Assembly: GCF_016583795.1 (NCBI RefSeq)
Contig: NZ_NRRS01000005.1
Location: forward strand, 1-64,000
From: Rhabdochromatium marinum
Lineage (GTDB): Bacteria; Pseudomonadota; Gammaproteobacteria; Chromatiales; Chromatiaceae
Length of the DNA: 64,000 nucleotides
Reading direction: 5' to 3'
The position numbers and the translations under genes were made by a program. The notes under the pieces were generated by a model that saw nothing but the letters and a program-made list of their open reading frames with translations, had not been told where the DNA came from and did no database searches. Shown piece by piece: positions 50,321-60,100 of the stretch. Each line of letters opens with the position of its first letter. The first letter of the stretch is position 1.

Positions 50321-50962
50321 CTAGCCCTGGCTGCCAACGCGCTTCGCAATGATGGCGCCGCGCATCGAAATCATGAAAAAGGTGCTGGCAAAAAAGCCGG
50401 CGGCAGCGACCGCAAGGGTCATCATAAAGGGCTTGGATTGCGCATCGGCCACGCCGAAGGTCTCGCCCAGCTGGATCAGTGCAGGGTTATTCTCGGGAAC
50501 GGCAATCAGGAAGGCGCAGTAGACCAGGAAGGCAGACAAAAACAGCATCCGGATGTCCATCTGAATGGCCGCGAGCACCGCAGCAAAAGCAATCAGATAC
50601 ACCAGAAGAATAGTGTACTGCTGATCACTCATCAGCTCGCGAATCCCCTGAGTGTTCAGAAGATAGACCAGACCGATCAGTGCACCCCAGTGAATGCCCT
50701 GGCGGATCAGATACCACAGACGAGATTCGTCATTCAGGTACATCTGCCCCCACCCGGATCCCAGAGAAAAGAGTGCAAGGACGGGGATGAACAGCTCCCA
50801 GTAACGGGAAGCCCCGGCGAGCCCTCCGCTGGTGAGACTATAGAGCAAGACAACGACACCAAAGAGGAGCAACATCGGGATCATGCCAGACAGCATGGAG
50901 TTGCTGCGCTTGGACCTGCTGGACGCAGCCCCACTGGAAACAGTGCTTGGCGACTGGGACAT
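50321..50962 (-). CDS. Hypothetical multi-pass membrane protein
   Basis: 213 residues from ATG 50962, chosen because GGAGG lies five bases upstream within the codons that follow an earlier ATG at 50977. After a Ser-rich hydrophilic N-terminus of about 25 residues there are about six hydrophobic helices, among them MIPMLLLFGVVVLLYSL, YTILLVYLIAFAAVLAAI and MLFLSAFLVYCAFLIAV. No family recognised. It is convergent with tadA and appears to be a single-gene unit. The 170 bases upstream contain no gene. Confidence 0.75.
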   Translation of the reverse strand: MSQSPSTVSSGAASSRSKRSNSMLSGMIPMLLLFGVVVLLYSLTSGGLAGASRYWELFIPVLALFSLGSGWGQMYLNDESRLWYLIRQGIHWGALIGLVYLLNTQGIRELMSDQQYTILLVYLIAFAAVLAAIQMDIRMLFLSAFLVYCAFLIAVPENNPALIQLGETFGVADAQSKPFMMTLAVAAAGFFASTFFMISMRGAIIAKRVGSQG

Positions 50963-51134
50963 GGAATTTCCTCCCATGAAAGATCAATGGTAAGTAGACC
51001 GACAGCGCCTGACGGCGAACGTCGATCAAACGGCGACATGGAGCTTTAGTGGCTCACCCGGCCATATTAACCTTTTACTATTTGGGTGTTAAGAAAAAAA
51101 CTGACCTAGCGCAGCTTAAGTGCGGAAAAAGTGA

Positions 51135-52922
51135 TCACAGCGGCCAAATCAGAGGCACCAGCAACACGGTTATCATCCCCACCAAGGCGGTCAGCGGCGT
51201 ACCAACCCGGACAAAATCGGCGAAGCGATAGCCCCCCACGCTAAACACCATGAGATTGGTCTGATAACCAATCGGCGTGGCGAAGCTTGCGGACGCCGCC
51301 ACCATCACCACCACCATAAAGGCGGTGGGATCGACACCCATTTGCACCGCCGTATCCAGTGCAATCGGAAACGCCAGCACCGCAGCGACATTGTTGGTGG
51401 CCAGCGCGGTCAGAAAAGCGGTCGCAACAAATACCAGCGCCAGCGACAACCAAGCATCACCCTGGGCCAGCCCGATCAGCGAATCCGCCAACAGCGTCGC
51501 CACCCCGGTTTTCTCCAACGCCGCCCCAATGCCAAAGGAGGTCGCAATCACCACCAGCACCTGCCAATCCGGCGCGCGGCGGGCGATATGCCCGGCTGTG
51601 CAGCGGGTGATCAGCATGGCACCGGCGGCCAGCAGCGCGGCCTCCAGCATGCTGAACAGCCCCAACCCGGCCAGGGCCACCATGGCGCTCACAATGGCAA
51701 TCGCCACAGGCGCACGCTGATGTTGCAGCGGATGCTGGTCGCCGAGCTGACTAACCACCAGAAAATCACGCGAATCGCGCTGCTGCACGACAAATTCCGG
51801 GCGCGATTCCAGCAACAGGGTGTCACCGGCCTGGAGCGCAATATCGCCAATTTTGCTCTGCACCCGTTCACCATTGCGCGACAGGGCGATAATCACGGCA
51901 TTGTAGCGGGTGCGAAAACGTCCCTCGCGCACCGTCAAGCCGATAAAGGGACATTTGTTCGACAGCACCGCCTCGACAAAGCAACGGTCCTGCCGCGGCC
52001 CGCCGAGCTTAAACACCTGATTGGTCGCCGGTACCAGACCGCGAATGCGCTGCAGATCCATCACCGAGTCAATCACCCCGGCAAACACCAGCCGATCATT
52101 ACCATACAGGGGTTCCTGAGAGGACACCGCCGGAATACTGCGCCCCTGGCGCTCGATCTCGACCAGAAACAGCCCCGGCAACTGCCGCAACCCGGCCTGC
52201 TCGATGCTCTTGCCCACCAGGGCGCTGCCAGACTCCACCAGCATCTCCACCGTATAGCGGCGCACATCCTCAAACCCCGCCGCCGCCGGCGCGCGCATCG
52301 GCAGCAACCAGCGTCCGGTCAACAGCACAAAGATCACCACAGCGGCAATCAGGGGCACGCCGATCCAGGCCAGCTCAAAGAGCCCAAACCCCGCTGCCCC
52401 GGTGCGTTCCACATAGAGCCCATTGATCACCAAATTGGTGCTGGTGCCAATCAGGGTGCAGGTGCCCCCGGCAATGCTGGCATAGCTAAGCGGAATCAGC
52501 AGCTTGGATAACTGCAACCCATTGCGCCGCGCCCAATCGACCACAGCGGGAATAAAAATCGCCACCACCGGCGTATTGTTTAAAAAGGCACTCAACCCCG
52601 CCACTGGAAGCATCAAGCGCAGTTGCGCGCGCGCCTCCCCGTGCGGGCGCCCCAGCAGCGACTGACTGATCCAGCCCACCGCCCCGGTTTCGGTCAAGCC
52701 ACTGACCACCACATAGAGCACCGCCACCGTCAACATGCCCGGATTGGAAAAACCCGCCAGCGCCTCGCCCGGCGTCAGCACCCCCGTCACCAGCAGCAGG
52801 GTCAACCCGGCGGAGGTGACAAGATCCGGCGCGATGCGCGTGCAAGCAAAGAGCAAAAAACACAAAATAACGACTGATAGGGTCAGGACTGCGGGCCAGC
52901 CCAGCGCGAGCAAATCAGCCAT
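51135..52922 (-). CDS. SLC13/DASS-type permease with two RCK_C (TrkA-C) domains
   Basis: 595 residues. Two blocks of membrane helices flank a cytoplasmic middle region at about 205-390 with two TrkA-C-like domains (VEMLVESGSALVGKSIEQAGL and EAVLSNKCPFIGLTVREG). Transport signatures are GLSAFLNNTPVVAIFIPAV and GTSTNLVING in the first half and ALATNNVAAVLAFPIA in the second, typical of the SLC13/CitMHS group. Substrate is unknown; relatives carry sulfate, dicarboxylates or other anions. The start ATG 52922 is 55 bases from the divergent pbpC start. Confidence 0.88.
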   Translation of the reverse strand: MADLLALGWPAVLTLSVVILCFLLFACTRIAPDLVTSAGLTLLLVTGVLTPGEALAGFSNPGMLTVAVLYVVVSGLTETGAVGWISQSLLGRPHGEARAQLRLMLPVAGLSAFLNNTPVVAIFIPAVVDWARRNGLQLSKLLIPLSYASIAGGTCTLIGTSTNLVINGLYVERTGAAGFGLFELAWIGVPLIAAVVIFVLLTGRWLLPMRAPAAAGFEDVRRYTVEMLVESGSALVGKSIEQAGLRQLPGLFLVEIERQGRSIPAVSSQEPLYGNDRLVFAGVIDSVMDLQRIRGLVPATNQVFKLGGPRQDRCFVEAVLSNKCPFIGLTVREGRFRTRYNAVIIALSRNGERVQSKIGDIALQAGDTLLLESRPEFVVQQRDSRDFLVVSQLGDQHPLQHQRAPVAIAIVSAMVALAGLGLFSMLEAALLAAGAMLITRCTAGHIARRAPDWQVLVVIATSFGIGAALEKTGVATLLADSLIGLAQGDAWLSLALVFVATAFLTALATNNVAAVLAFPIALDTAVQMGVDPTAFMVVVMVAASASFATPIGYQTNLMVFSVGGYRFADFVRVGTPLTALVGMITVLLVPLIWPL

Positions 52923-52974
52923 GTGCGTGTGACCTGTTAGAGTAGCAGCAGGATTGCAGCAAAAATTATAGCCC

Positions 52975-55104
52975 TTGGTGACGGTTCAAACATCAACGCA
53001 CGCGGATCGCTTGAGCCAAGCGAAGCCTTCCTTACTGGTCCTGGGCCTGTCTGCGCTCCTGGTCGCCGGACTTGGCTTGCTCGCCGTACTCAGCCTGGGC
53101 AGCCACATGCAGCCGGCACCCAGTCTGACTACCCCCAGTTCCCGGCTGATTCTTGATCGCGACGGGCGGCTGCTGCGCGCCCTGCCCGTCGCCGACGGAC
53201 GTTGGCGTCTGCCGCTCACCTTAGACGACCTCGATCCTTTGCTGATCGACCTGCTGCTGTGCTGGGAAGATCGGCGCTTTTTGGCCCATTCAGGCATCGA
53301 CTGGGCCGCCATGACACGTGCTCTGGTGCAACTGCTCCGACACGGGCGCATCGTCTCTGGTGGCTCCACGCTCAGCATGCAGCTGGTGCGCCTGCTCGAA
53401 CAGACACCCACCCACTCCCTGCGCGGCAAATGGCAGCAGCTCACCGGCGCACTGGCGCTCGAACGCCAGGCCAGCAAGCGCGAGATTCTGCGCGCCTACC
53501 TGCAGCACGCTGGCTATGGCGGCAATCTCGAAGGCGTGCGTTCGGCAAGCCTGGCCTATTTCAGCAAGGAACCGCGTCACCTGAGCCCGGCCCAGGCCGC
53601 CCTGCTGGTCGCCCTACCCCAGTCACCGGAGCGCCGCCGCCCGGATCGCCATCCCCAGGCCGCCAAAACCGCACGCAACCGAGTGCTGGCCCGCGCCGCC
53701 GCGCAAGGTGTGATCGATCGCGAGACGGCCAAGCAGGCGATGGCGGCCCCCATCCCGCACACCCGACAGCCGCTCCCGCGTCTGGCTGCGCATCGCAGTG
53801 GCTACTGGGCGCGCCACCACTCTGAAGCACCGCAGCTGCAACTCACCCTTTCCGCCCCCTTGCAACGCTCACTCGAACAGCTCGCCCAGACGCGGGCCAC
53901 CACTCTAGCGCCACGCCTGTCCCTGGCCCTCATGGTGGTTGATCATCGCAGCGGCGACATTCTGGCCTCCGTCGGCTCAGCCGGCTATACCGATGCTTCC
54001 CGTCATGGCTTTATCGACATGACAGACGCGGTGCGCTCCCCCGGCTCGACACTCAAGCCGCTGATTTACGGGCTGGCTTTCGAGCTGGGCCTGGCGCATC
54101 CCGAAAGCCTGATCGAAGACCGTCCCAGCGGCTTCGGCCACTATGCCCCGACCAACTTTGACGGTGACTTTGCCGGCACCGTCACAGTGCGCGAGGCACT
54201 GCAACGCTCGCTCAATGTGCCCGCCGTGACCATGCTCGAACGCGTCGGCCCAGCTCGCCTGCTCGCACGGCTGCGCCGTGCCGGCGTTCAGGCGCAACGC
54301 CCGGGTGAGCGACCCGCCGGACTGGCCATTGCGCTCGGTGGCGTGGGTCTGCGCCTGCGCGACCTGATGGCGCTTTACACCGCCATTGCCCGGGGCGGCC
54401 AGTCGATCGCCTTGCGCGAATGGATCCGGCCCAACACCCCCCCATCAGCACGCCAATCCGCTACTCAGGCCCCAGTGCTGGAGGCACGCGCCGCCTGGTA
54501 CCTGAGTTCCATCCTGTCCGGCGCCGATGCCCAGCACAGCGGCGCAGCGAGCATTGCCATCAAAACCGGCACCTCCTACGGCTATCGCGACGCCTGGGCG
54601 CTGGGCTTTGACGGCGCCCATGTGGTCGGCGTCTGGGTGGGGCGCCCGGATGGCGCCCCGGTCAGCGAACTCACTGGCGCCGGGACCGCTGTGCCGATTC
54701 TGATCGACGCCTTCACCCGTCTCGGCTCCCCCAGCCCTTTGCCGCCCGCCCCCGAAGGCATCCTGACCCTGAGCAGTGCGCAGCTCCCGCCGCCTCTGCA
54801 GCGGGTTGAATCCAGCCACAGCGCTGGCCAGCCAGCGCCACGAGTGCAGATCGCCTATCCACCCGACGGCGCTCGCGTCGACCTAGAGCTGGGACTGGAG
54901 AATCACGGCGTCCGCCGTCCGACCCTGGCCTTGAAAGCACGCGGTGGCCACGCCCCCTTCACCTGGATCATCAATGGTGGCACCGTCCAGCGGGAAGCCT
55001 TCGCGCGTAGCAGCCAATGGCATCCTGATGGGCAGGGATTCGCTGACATCTTGCTGATTGATGCCGCAGGAGCCAGGGCCAGCGCCCAGGTCTTAATCGA
55101 ATAA
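52975..55104 (+). CDS. pbpC: Penicillin-binding protein 1C
   Basis: 709 residues. No ATG is in position; TTG 52975 or the next codon GTG 52978 starts it. An N-terminal membrane anchor ([22 protein letters not shown]) is followed by a GT51 transglycosylase domain with [14 protein letters not shown] and [14 protein letters not shown], then a transpeptidase domain: SPGSTLKP with active Ser at about 358, SLN in QRSLNVPAV, and KTGTS with Lys at about 530. The C-terminal domain at about 610-709 matches the BiPBP_C region specific to PbpC. The alpha-2-macroglobulin gene that often accompanies pbpC is not adjacent. Confidence 0.95.
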   Translation: MVTVQTSTHADRLSQAKPSLLVLGLSALLVAGLGLLAVLSLGSHMQPAPSLTTPSSRLILDRDGRLLRALPVADGRWRLPLTLDDLDPLLIDLLLCWEDRRFLAHSGIDWAAMTRALVQLLRHGRIVSGGSTLSMQLVRLLEQTPTHSLRGKWQQLTGALALERQASKREILRAYLQHAGYGGNLEGVRSASLAYFSKEPRHLSPAQAALLVALPQSPERRRPDRHPQAAKTARNRVLARAAAQGVIDRETAKQAMAAPIPHTRQPLPRLAAHRSGYWARHHSEAPQLQLTLSAPLQRSLEQLAQTRATTLAPRLSLALMVVDHRSGDILASVGSAGYTDASRHGFIDMTDAVRSPGSTLKPLIYGLAFELGLAHPESLIEDRPSGFGHYAPTNFDGDFAGTVTVREALQRSLNVPAVTMLERVGPARLLARLRRAGVQAQRPGERPAGLAIALGGVGLRLRDLMALYTAIARGGQSIALREWIRPNTPPSARQSATQAPVLEARAAWYLSSILSGADAQHSGAASIAIKTGTSYGYRDAWALGFDGAHVVGVWVGRPDGAPVSELTGAGTAVPILIDAFTRLGSPSPLPPAPEGILTLSSAQLPPPLQRVESSHSAGQPAPRVQIAYPPDGARVDLELGLENHGVRRPTLALKARGGHAPFTWIINGGTVQREAFARSSQWHPDGQGFADILLIDAAGARASAQVLIE

Positions 55105-55186
55105 CGGCTGGCGCTGCGCTGGACAAGGCGCACCCGCTTTGGGCAAGATGCCGATCAATGAAAACCGATGGCGATGGAGAACCCCA

Positions 55187-55813
55187 ATGGCTTCGCGTGG
55201 TGTCAACAAAGTGATTCTAATCGGAAATCTGGGTAATGACCCGGATGTCCGCTACCTCCCCAGCGGCGACCCGGTCGCCAACCTGTCGCTCGCCACCAGC
55301 GAAAGCTGGAAAGACAAAACCACCGGCGAGCCACAGGAACGCACGGAATGGCATCGCGTTGTGATTTTTGGCCGCACCGCCGAAGTCGCCAAGCAATACC
55401 TGCACAAAGGCTCCAAAGTCTATATTGAGGGCAAGCTGCGCACCCGCAAATGGCAGGGCCAGGACGGCCAGGATCGCTACACCACCGAGGTGGTCGTCGA
55501 TATCACCGGCAGTATGCAAATGCTCGACAGCCGCACCAGCGATGGGGGTGGCGCTGGTGCCTACGCTACTCCCAACCCCTGGTCCAGCGATGCAGCACAC
55601 GACAACTCTGCTGCCGCCGCGCCGGCCCCAGCGCACCAACCCTCTCCCGATCAACCCAGCGCCCAACAGTCCCAGCCGCCAGCACAACCCCCAGCTCAGC
55701 AGCACTCGGCTCAACACCCGGCCCCGCCACACCAGCCCCCACCCCAGAACAGTGGCGGCCCCAGCCAAGCCCCAGACATCGACGAACCCTTCGACGACGA
55801 CATCCCATTCTGA
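55187..55813 (+). CDS. ssb: Single-stranded DNA-binding protein
   Basis: 208 residues from ATG 55187 with GGAG upstream; an earlier in-frame start at 55139 is not supported. The OB-fold domain (1-110) starts [19 protein letters not shown] and includes [20 protein letters not shown] and [12 protein letters not shown] long disordered linker rich in Pro, Gln, Ala and His (about 120-190) leads to the acidic tip DDDIPF, which binds partner proteins. The linker is longer than in E. coli SSB (178 residues total). Confidence 0.97.
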   Translation: MASRGVNKVILIGNLGNDPDVRYLPSGDPVANLSLATSESWKDKTTGEPQERTEWHRVVIFGRTAEVAKQYLHKGSKVYIEGKLRTRKWQGQDGQDRYTTEVVVDITGSMQMLDSRTSDGGGAGAYATPNPWSSDAAHDNSAAAAPAPAHQPSPDQPSAQQSQPPAQPPAQQHSAQHPAPPHQPPPQNSGGPSQAPDIDEPFDDDIPF

Positions 55814-55945
55814 CTGACTGCACTTGGCGAGCAGGCCGAACAGGGCATCGAATTCACTGGCACGAGCGAGCGGGGTCGTAATTCCACGACTGCCCGCACA
55901 CGGAAATTTTCCGCCATCGATCCTTTGAGGCCAAGCCAACTTGGT

Positions 55946-56503
55946 TTAACTCAGCGCGTTCAGCACTCGCTGCCAGGGAAACGCCTGCCCTGGATCCTGT
56001 TTGCGTTTCATCTCAATGCCGTTGCAATCAATGGTCGAATCATCCAGCTCGGCATGCGACTTGATGGCCGTCACATCCAGCCCATAGCGCTCCAGCAGCT
56101 CACGCAGCAGAGCGATCAGGCGGTCGATCTGCGTCGCATCAAACGGATCCATGCCATCCCCATCATTGACCAGCTCAATACCAATTGAATCCTGATTGTG
56201 CCCGCGCACATGGTAGGCCACCTGAGACTCCGGCACCATGCTCACGATGGAGCCATCGCGTCCAATCACATAATGAATGCTGATCCGGCCCTGATTGCGC
56301 AAAAAATGCTGCACAATTCCCGCCAGAGTACCCCCCCGAAAACGGCGCGACGCATCACAATCCGGACCACCCGTGGCATGAATAACAATCTGCCGCACCG
56401 CCGCTTGACGCGGCTTGCCCACTACTGGCACCTGCCCATCACCCGCAGCCAGCGGCATGGCAACACCGATCAATAGCACAGGCAGAAGGGCCACCAAGTT
56501 CAT
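55946..56503 (-). CDS. Secreted N-acetylmuramoyl-L-alanine amidase (Amidase_2/AmpD-like)
   Basis: 185 residues with a signal peptide (LVALLPVLLIGVAMPLAAG, cleavage near residue 20). The Amidase_2 fold has zinc ligands His42 (VIHATGG), His149 (IKSHAELDD) and Asp169 (KQDPG), with catalytic Glu109 in IGIELVN. The signal peptide indicates periplasmic peptidoglycan hydrolysis, unlike cytoplasmic AmpD. It is divergent from the L,D-transpeptidase gene across 148 bases and convergent with ssb. Confidence 0.9.
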   Translation of the reverse strand: MNLVALLPVLLIGVAMPLAAGDGQVPVVGKPRQAAVRQIVIHATGGPDCDASRRFRGGTLAGIVQHFLRNQGRISIHYVIGRDGSIVSMVPESQVAYHVRGHNQDSIGIELVNDGDGMDPFDATQIDRLIALLRELLERYGLDVTAIKSHAELDDSTIDCNGIEMKRKQDPGQAFPWQRVLNALS

Positions 56504-56651
56504 AACAGTCTCCTGATGTTATCCACAGATCTTAAGAGATTACGTGCAGCAACACAGCTCCGGTGCCGCTCCCTTTTCACGCAGCGCTGCTACAATACAA
56601 ACAAGCCGCCGCCCGAAAGCTCCCTGCCGAGAAGCCTAAGAAAAACTAATT

Positions 56652-58088
56652 ATGATCTCCAGAGTGCTGCATCGCGACCTCCTGTCGCCAACCGTCCTTG
56701 TTACCACCTTATTTGCACTGTCCAGCCCTGCACCCGCTGCCACGCACCCGGTGGTGCATATTGCCGATTATCCACAGGAAGCGGCTGCCTGGCGCGCATG
56801 GGACCAGCTGCGTGAACAGAGTCCGCAAGCCATCTCTGGGCTTAAACCACAGGTGGTAAAACGTGACTGGGTTTATACATTAATTGGAGTAGCCGATCAG
56901 GGAAAAGCTGAACATAGTTGCCAACAACTGCGCCAAGTGGGTCAGCAATGTTTTATCAGCCAGGCCAACGTTGCCGATGATCCAACGGCCACACCAACCC
57001 TGGAAACCAGCACACCATCACCACCGCCGCCAACGTCAACACCTGCAGCCATTCCTGCAACCCAAGACCGCACAGCGTTACAACAGCCTCCAACCGCCAG
57101 TCTTCTAGCCTCCCCTCCTCCGCCCTCCAGAACCAACCCACGTGAGCCGTCCAGTGACCAGTCCCCCGGCCTGCAACTCGCGCTCTATCACCAGCGCGCA
57201 ATGGCTGAACAGGGTTGGCAAACTTTGTCGAGCCGCTTCCCTGACTTGCTGGCCAATGCAACACCGGTGTATTCACAATTCAATGGTTATATCGCGCTGC
57301 GAGCGGTCGTCGCCAACACAAGCCTGCGCGATACCATCTGCGCCAGCCTGCGCCAGCGCGGCGCCGAATGCCTGCCTGTCACACTCGCCCCACACGAGCG
57401 TCCAGCTACGCCCAGCGCACCCAGCGCTAACGCTAACACCGCCACCCCGGACCAACCAGCGGCCAACAGCGCCACCAGCAACGCCAATAAACCTCCACCT
57501 CAGAATCCGCCCCCAGCTGCGCCCGCCGCACCAACCACCCAGACCCCCAGTGCCTCCAGTGCCACAACAGCACCCGTCCCATTGCCTCCCCCGCCCCAAT
57601 TTGGCCACGGCGGTCTAAACAAGCAATACAGCGCATCCCCCCTGGGACCGAATTCCATTCTGATTTCCACCGCTGATCGCAAACTGCTTTACCAAGCGCA
57701 AGACGGCCGCATCTACGTCTGGCCGGTGGCCGTCGGACGCCATCGATCGTTTCACATTTTTGGCGACACTGAAATCACCCAAAAACGTCCCCATCCCACC
57801 TGGACACCACCACCGGAGATGCGCCAGCGCAACCCAAGGCTCCCGCGCAGCATGGGGCCGGGACCGCACAACCCGCTCGGAGCCTACGCACTGAACCTGG
57901 GCTTTCCCTATATTCGCATTCATGGCACCAACCGACCCCAGAGCGTGGGCCGGGCGACCTCCTCAGGCTGCTACCGCATGCATGCCGATGCAATCAAGTT
58001 CCTATTCAACTCGGTTTCAGTTGGCACACCCGTGCGCGTCACCAATCAACCTTTGACATCCTTGATCCAATTGACCGCCGCCAAATAA
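56652..58088 (+). CDS. Secreted L,D-transpeptidase (YkuD) with proline-rich linkers
   Basis: 478 residues. A signal peptide ends near APAA (about 30). Two weakly similar segments (about 32-105 and 170-245), each with paired cysteines and an aromatic/Leu pattern, resemble SPOR-like repeats and are separated by Pro/Thr/Ser-rich linkers. The C-terminal YkuD domain (about 335-465) has the active-site pattern IHGTN (His424) ... SSGCYRM (Cys440, Arg442). Such enzymes make 3-3 crosslinks or attach proteins to peptidoglycan. The SPOR assignment is inference. It is followed by a secreted unknown protein on the same strand. Confidence 0.85.
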   Translation: MISRVLHRDLLSPTVLVTTLFALSSPAPAATHPVVHIADYPQEAAAWRAWDQLREQSPQAISGLKPQVVKRDWVYTLIGVADQGKAEHSCQQLRQVGQQCFISQANVADDPTATPTLETSTPSPPPPTSTPAAIPATQDRTALQQPPTASLLASPPPPSRTNPREPSSDQSPGLQLALYHQRAMAEQGWQTLSSRFPDLLANATPVYSQFNGYIALRAVVANTSLRDTICASLRQRGAECLPVTLAPHERPATPSAPSANANTATPDQPAANSATSNANKPPPQNPPPAAPAAPTTQTPSASSATTAPVPLPPPPQFGHGGLNKQYSASPLGPNSILISTADRKLLYQAQDGRIYVWPVAVGRHRSFHIFGDTEITQKRPHPTWTPPPEMRQRNPRLPRSMGPGPHNPLGAYALNLGFPYIRIHGTNRPQSVGRATSSGCYRMHADAIKFLFNSVSVGTPVRVTNQPLTSLIQLTAAK

Positions 58089-58168
58089 GCCCGGACACCA
58101 GCAACTCCGCCGGCTGATTCACAAGCCTTCAGCCCATTCCCGCAGATTTCCTAAGCAGTGCACTCCAC

Positions 58169-60040
58169 ATGATGAATTTTCTCTGCCTAGCGTCCCGGCG
58201 CCGTTCCATCCTGTGTTTGCTTCTGGCGCTCATCAGCACCAGCGCGACCGGCGCAATCACAGCCAGCCCAGCGTCGGTCATCGACTCCAACCCGCTGAAC
58301 GATCTGGTCCGCATCCTGGCCGGACTGCCAGTTGCGAAGCAATCGCCCTATGCTGATCTGATGCGCTCCCCGGCCTGGCAAAGCTACCACGAACAAATTC
58401 AACACATCTGGGCACGCTACGACCAGTCGCAGGCGGCCAAGGTGGAAGCTTTCCGCGCACAATGGTTGCCAAAGGATGTGCACCAGAACCACGATCTGCT
58501 CTACCCCTTTGCTGGGGCCGATTTCCTCTATGCCGATCTGTTCTTTCCACAGGCAACCAACATTTATATGTTCGGCCTGGAGCCGCTTGGCGAGATCCCG
58601 GGACGCGAGCGCCTCAACAGCGCTTACTACAACGGCGTGATTCAAGCCACCGAGGATTTGTTGCGGCTGACGTTTTTTCGCACCAAAGCCATGCGCCAGG
58701 ACTTTCTGCGCAACGGCACCGTCCCCCTACTCAGCTATTTCATTGTCCATCGCGGCCATGTCATCAAAGACATCACCTATTTGCGACTCGATGACCAGGG
58801 TATTCCACACAGCACACCTGTCGCCAAAGCCACTGGAGCGCGGATCGCCTTTCAGGATGCGCACAGCGCCCGCATTCGTGCACTCTGGTACTGGCGTGGG
58901 GATCTCAGCAATCAGGCACTCGCCAACGCCCCAGGCCTGCAACGCTATCTGTCCGACCTGCCCCGCTCCAACCTCTACATGAAGGCCGCCAGTTACCTGT
59001 GCCATCACCAGGGCTTTCAGGACGCCTGCACCCTGTTTCGCGACCGCGCCCGGCTGAGTCTGCAAGAAGACTCCGGCATGCCACTGCGCTTCTTCCCCGC
59101 AGAGGACTGGACACGAACCTTCTTTGGCAAATACAGCCCCCCCATTTCGGTATTCACCGATCCGCTGTATCGGCAGCAAAATGCCCTGCGACAGGCATAT
59201 GCCAACGCCAATCAGGTGCACGCACTCCCCTTCCCACTCGGGTATCACGCCTCGGCGCACGCGGATAACCTGATGCTGGCCATCCGCACCGATGCAGCCC
59301 CGGTGCAGCCTTCAACACCAGAGCCAGAACTCGAACCAGAACCGACTGCGGCAACACCCACGCTGGCCATGCAGCCCTCAGTGCCCCCATCACAGCCTTC
59401 TGCTCAATCCCTGCAACCGCAGACCATTCCTGAACCAGCGGCCTCCGAGCCAACCAGCCCGGTACCTCCGACGCTCCCTCCCCCGGCTCCCAAGCCCCCT
59501 CAAGCAACCGAGTCAGCGCCGTTGGACCGCTCACCAGCACCAACATCAAAGCCAGCACCAGCACCAGCCCCGCAACCAGAACCAGAGCAGGAGCAGAAGC
59601 AGGAGAAAAAGCCACAGCCGACACATCAACCGGCCAGCATTCAAGAGCAACTTGACGCCGCCGGCATCGCCTACAAAATCAACGACGGCGGCACCATCTG
59701 GTTGATACAGTCCGTCAACAACGGCCGCACTCAACTAACCTTCATCGCCACCGCAGCAAACCCCATCGGAGAGATCACCATGCGCGACATCTGGTCGGTC
59801 GGCTACCTGTCAACCGATGATGCCCTCTCCGTTGAGACCACCATGCAACTGCTAAAAGATAATGCAGCGAACCACTTGGGCGCCTGGGAACTGGGCAGCT
59901 TTGTTGGTAAGGCGGCAGGCATCTTCCGCGCCAGAATCCCCGCCGAAACCGACTGGCAGACACTCGCCACCATTATCAAGCAGGTCTCCACCACCGCCGA
60001 CAGCAAAGAACGAGAACTCATGGGCGGTGACGAACTCTAA
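58169..60040 (+). CDS. Secreted two-domain protein of unknown function with Pro-rich linker
   Basis: 623 residues. An N-terminal signal peptide (ILCLLLALISTSATGAITA) is followed by a globular domain at about 35-370 with the distinctive motifs YPFAGADFLYADLFFP and YMFGLEPLGEIPG, and several Cys in YLCHHQGFQDACTLF. A Pro/Glu/Gln-rich linker at about 380-500 contains PEPELEPEP-type repeats. The C-terminal domain at about 505-623 begins QEQLDAAGIAYKINDGG and looks like a YbjN-type alpha/beta fold; this likeness is weak. I do not recognise the N-terminal family. It is the same strand as the L,D-transpeptidase (80 bases) and the HD-GYP gene (60 bases), so possibly one operon. Confidence 0.8.
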   Translation: MMNFLCLASRRRSILCLLLALISTSATGAITASPASVIDSNPLNDLVRILAGLPVAKQSPYADLMRSPAWQSYHEQIQHIWARYDQSQAAKVEAFRAQWLPKDVHQNHDLLYPFAGADFLYADLFFPQATNIYMFGLEPLGEIPGRERLNSAYYNGVIQATEDLLRLTFFRTKAMRQDFLRNGTVPLLSYFIVHRGHVIKDITYLRLDDQGIPHSTPVAKATGARIAFQDAHSARIRALWYWRGDLSNQALANAPGLQRYLSDLPRSNLYMKAASYLCHHQGFQDACTLFRDRARLSLQEDSGMPLRFFPAEDWTRTFFGKYSPPISVFTDPLYRQQNALRQAYANANQVHALPFPLGYHASAHADNLMLAIRTDAAPVQPSTPEPELEPEPTAATPTLAMQPSVPPSQPSAQSLQPQTIPEPAASEPTSPVPPTLPPPAPKPPQATESAPLDRSPAPTSKPAPAPAPQPEPEQEQKQEKKPQPTHQPASIQEQLDAAGIAYKINDGGTIWLIQSVNNGRTQLTFIATAANPIGEITMRDIWSVGYLSTDDALSVETTMQLLKDNAANHLGAWELGSFVGKAAGIFRARIPAETDWQTLATIIKQVSTTADSKERELMGGDEL

Positions 60041-60100
60041 ACCAAACATTTCAAACAGCCTCAACATCCCGAACGGCCACCCCCTAACTTGCGAACTGCC

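Noticed and set aside
51342-52511. 389-residue open frame on the plus strand
   Set aside because: Antisense to the SLC13-type permease; the His/Gln/Arg-rich composition is the mirror of hydrophobic codons.
57400-57600. Possible repeat array in low-complexity DNA
   Set aside because: The repeats are Pro/Ala/Thr codons of a linker inside the L,D-transpeptidase, not CRISPR or satellite DNA.
59300-59640. CCAGAACC-like short repeats
   Set aside because: They encode the Pro/Glu-rich linker of the secreted protein and show no spacer structure.
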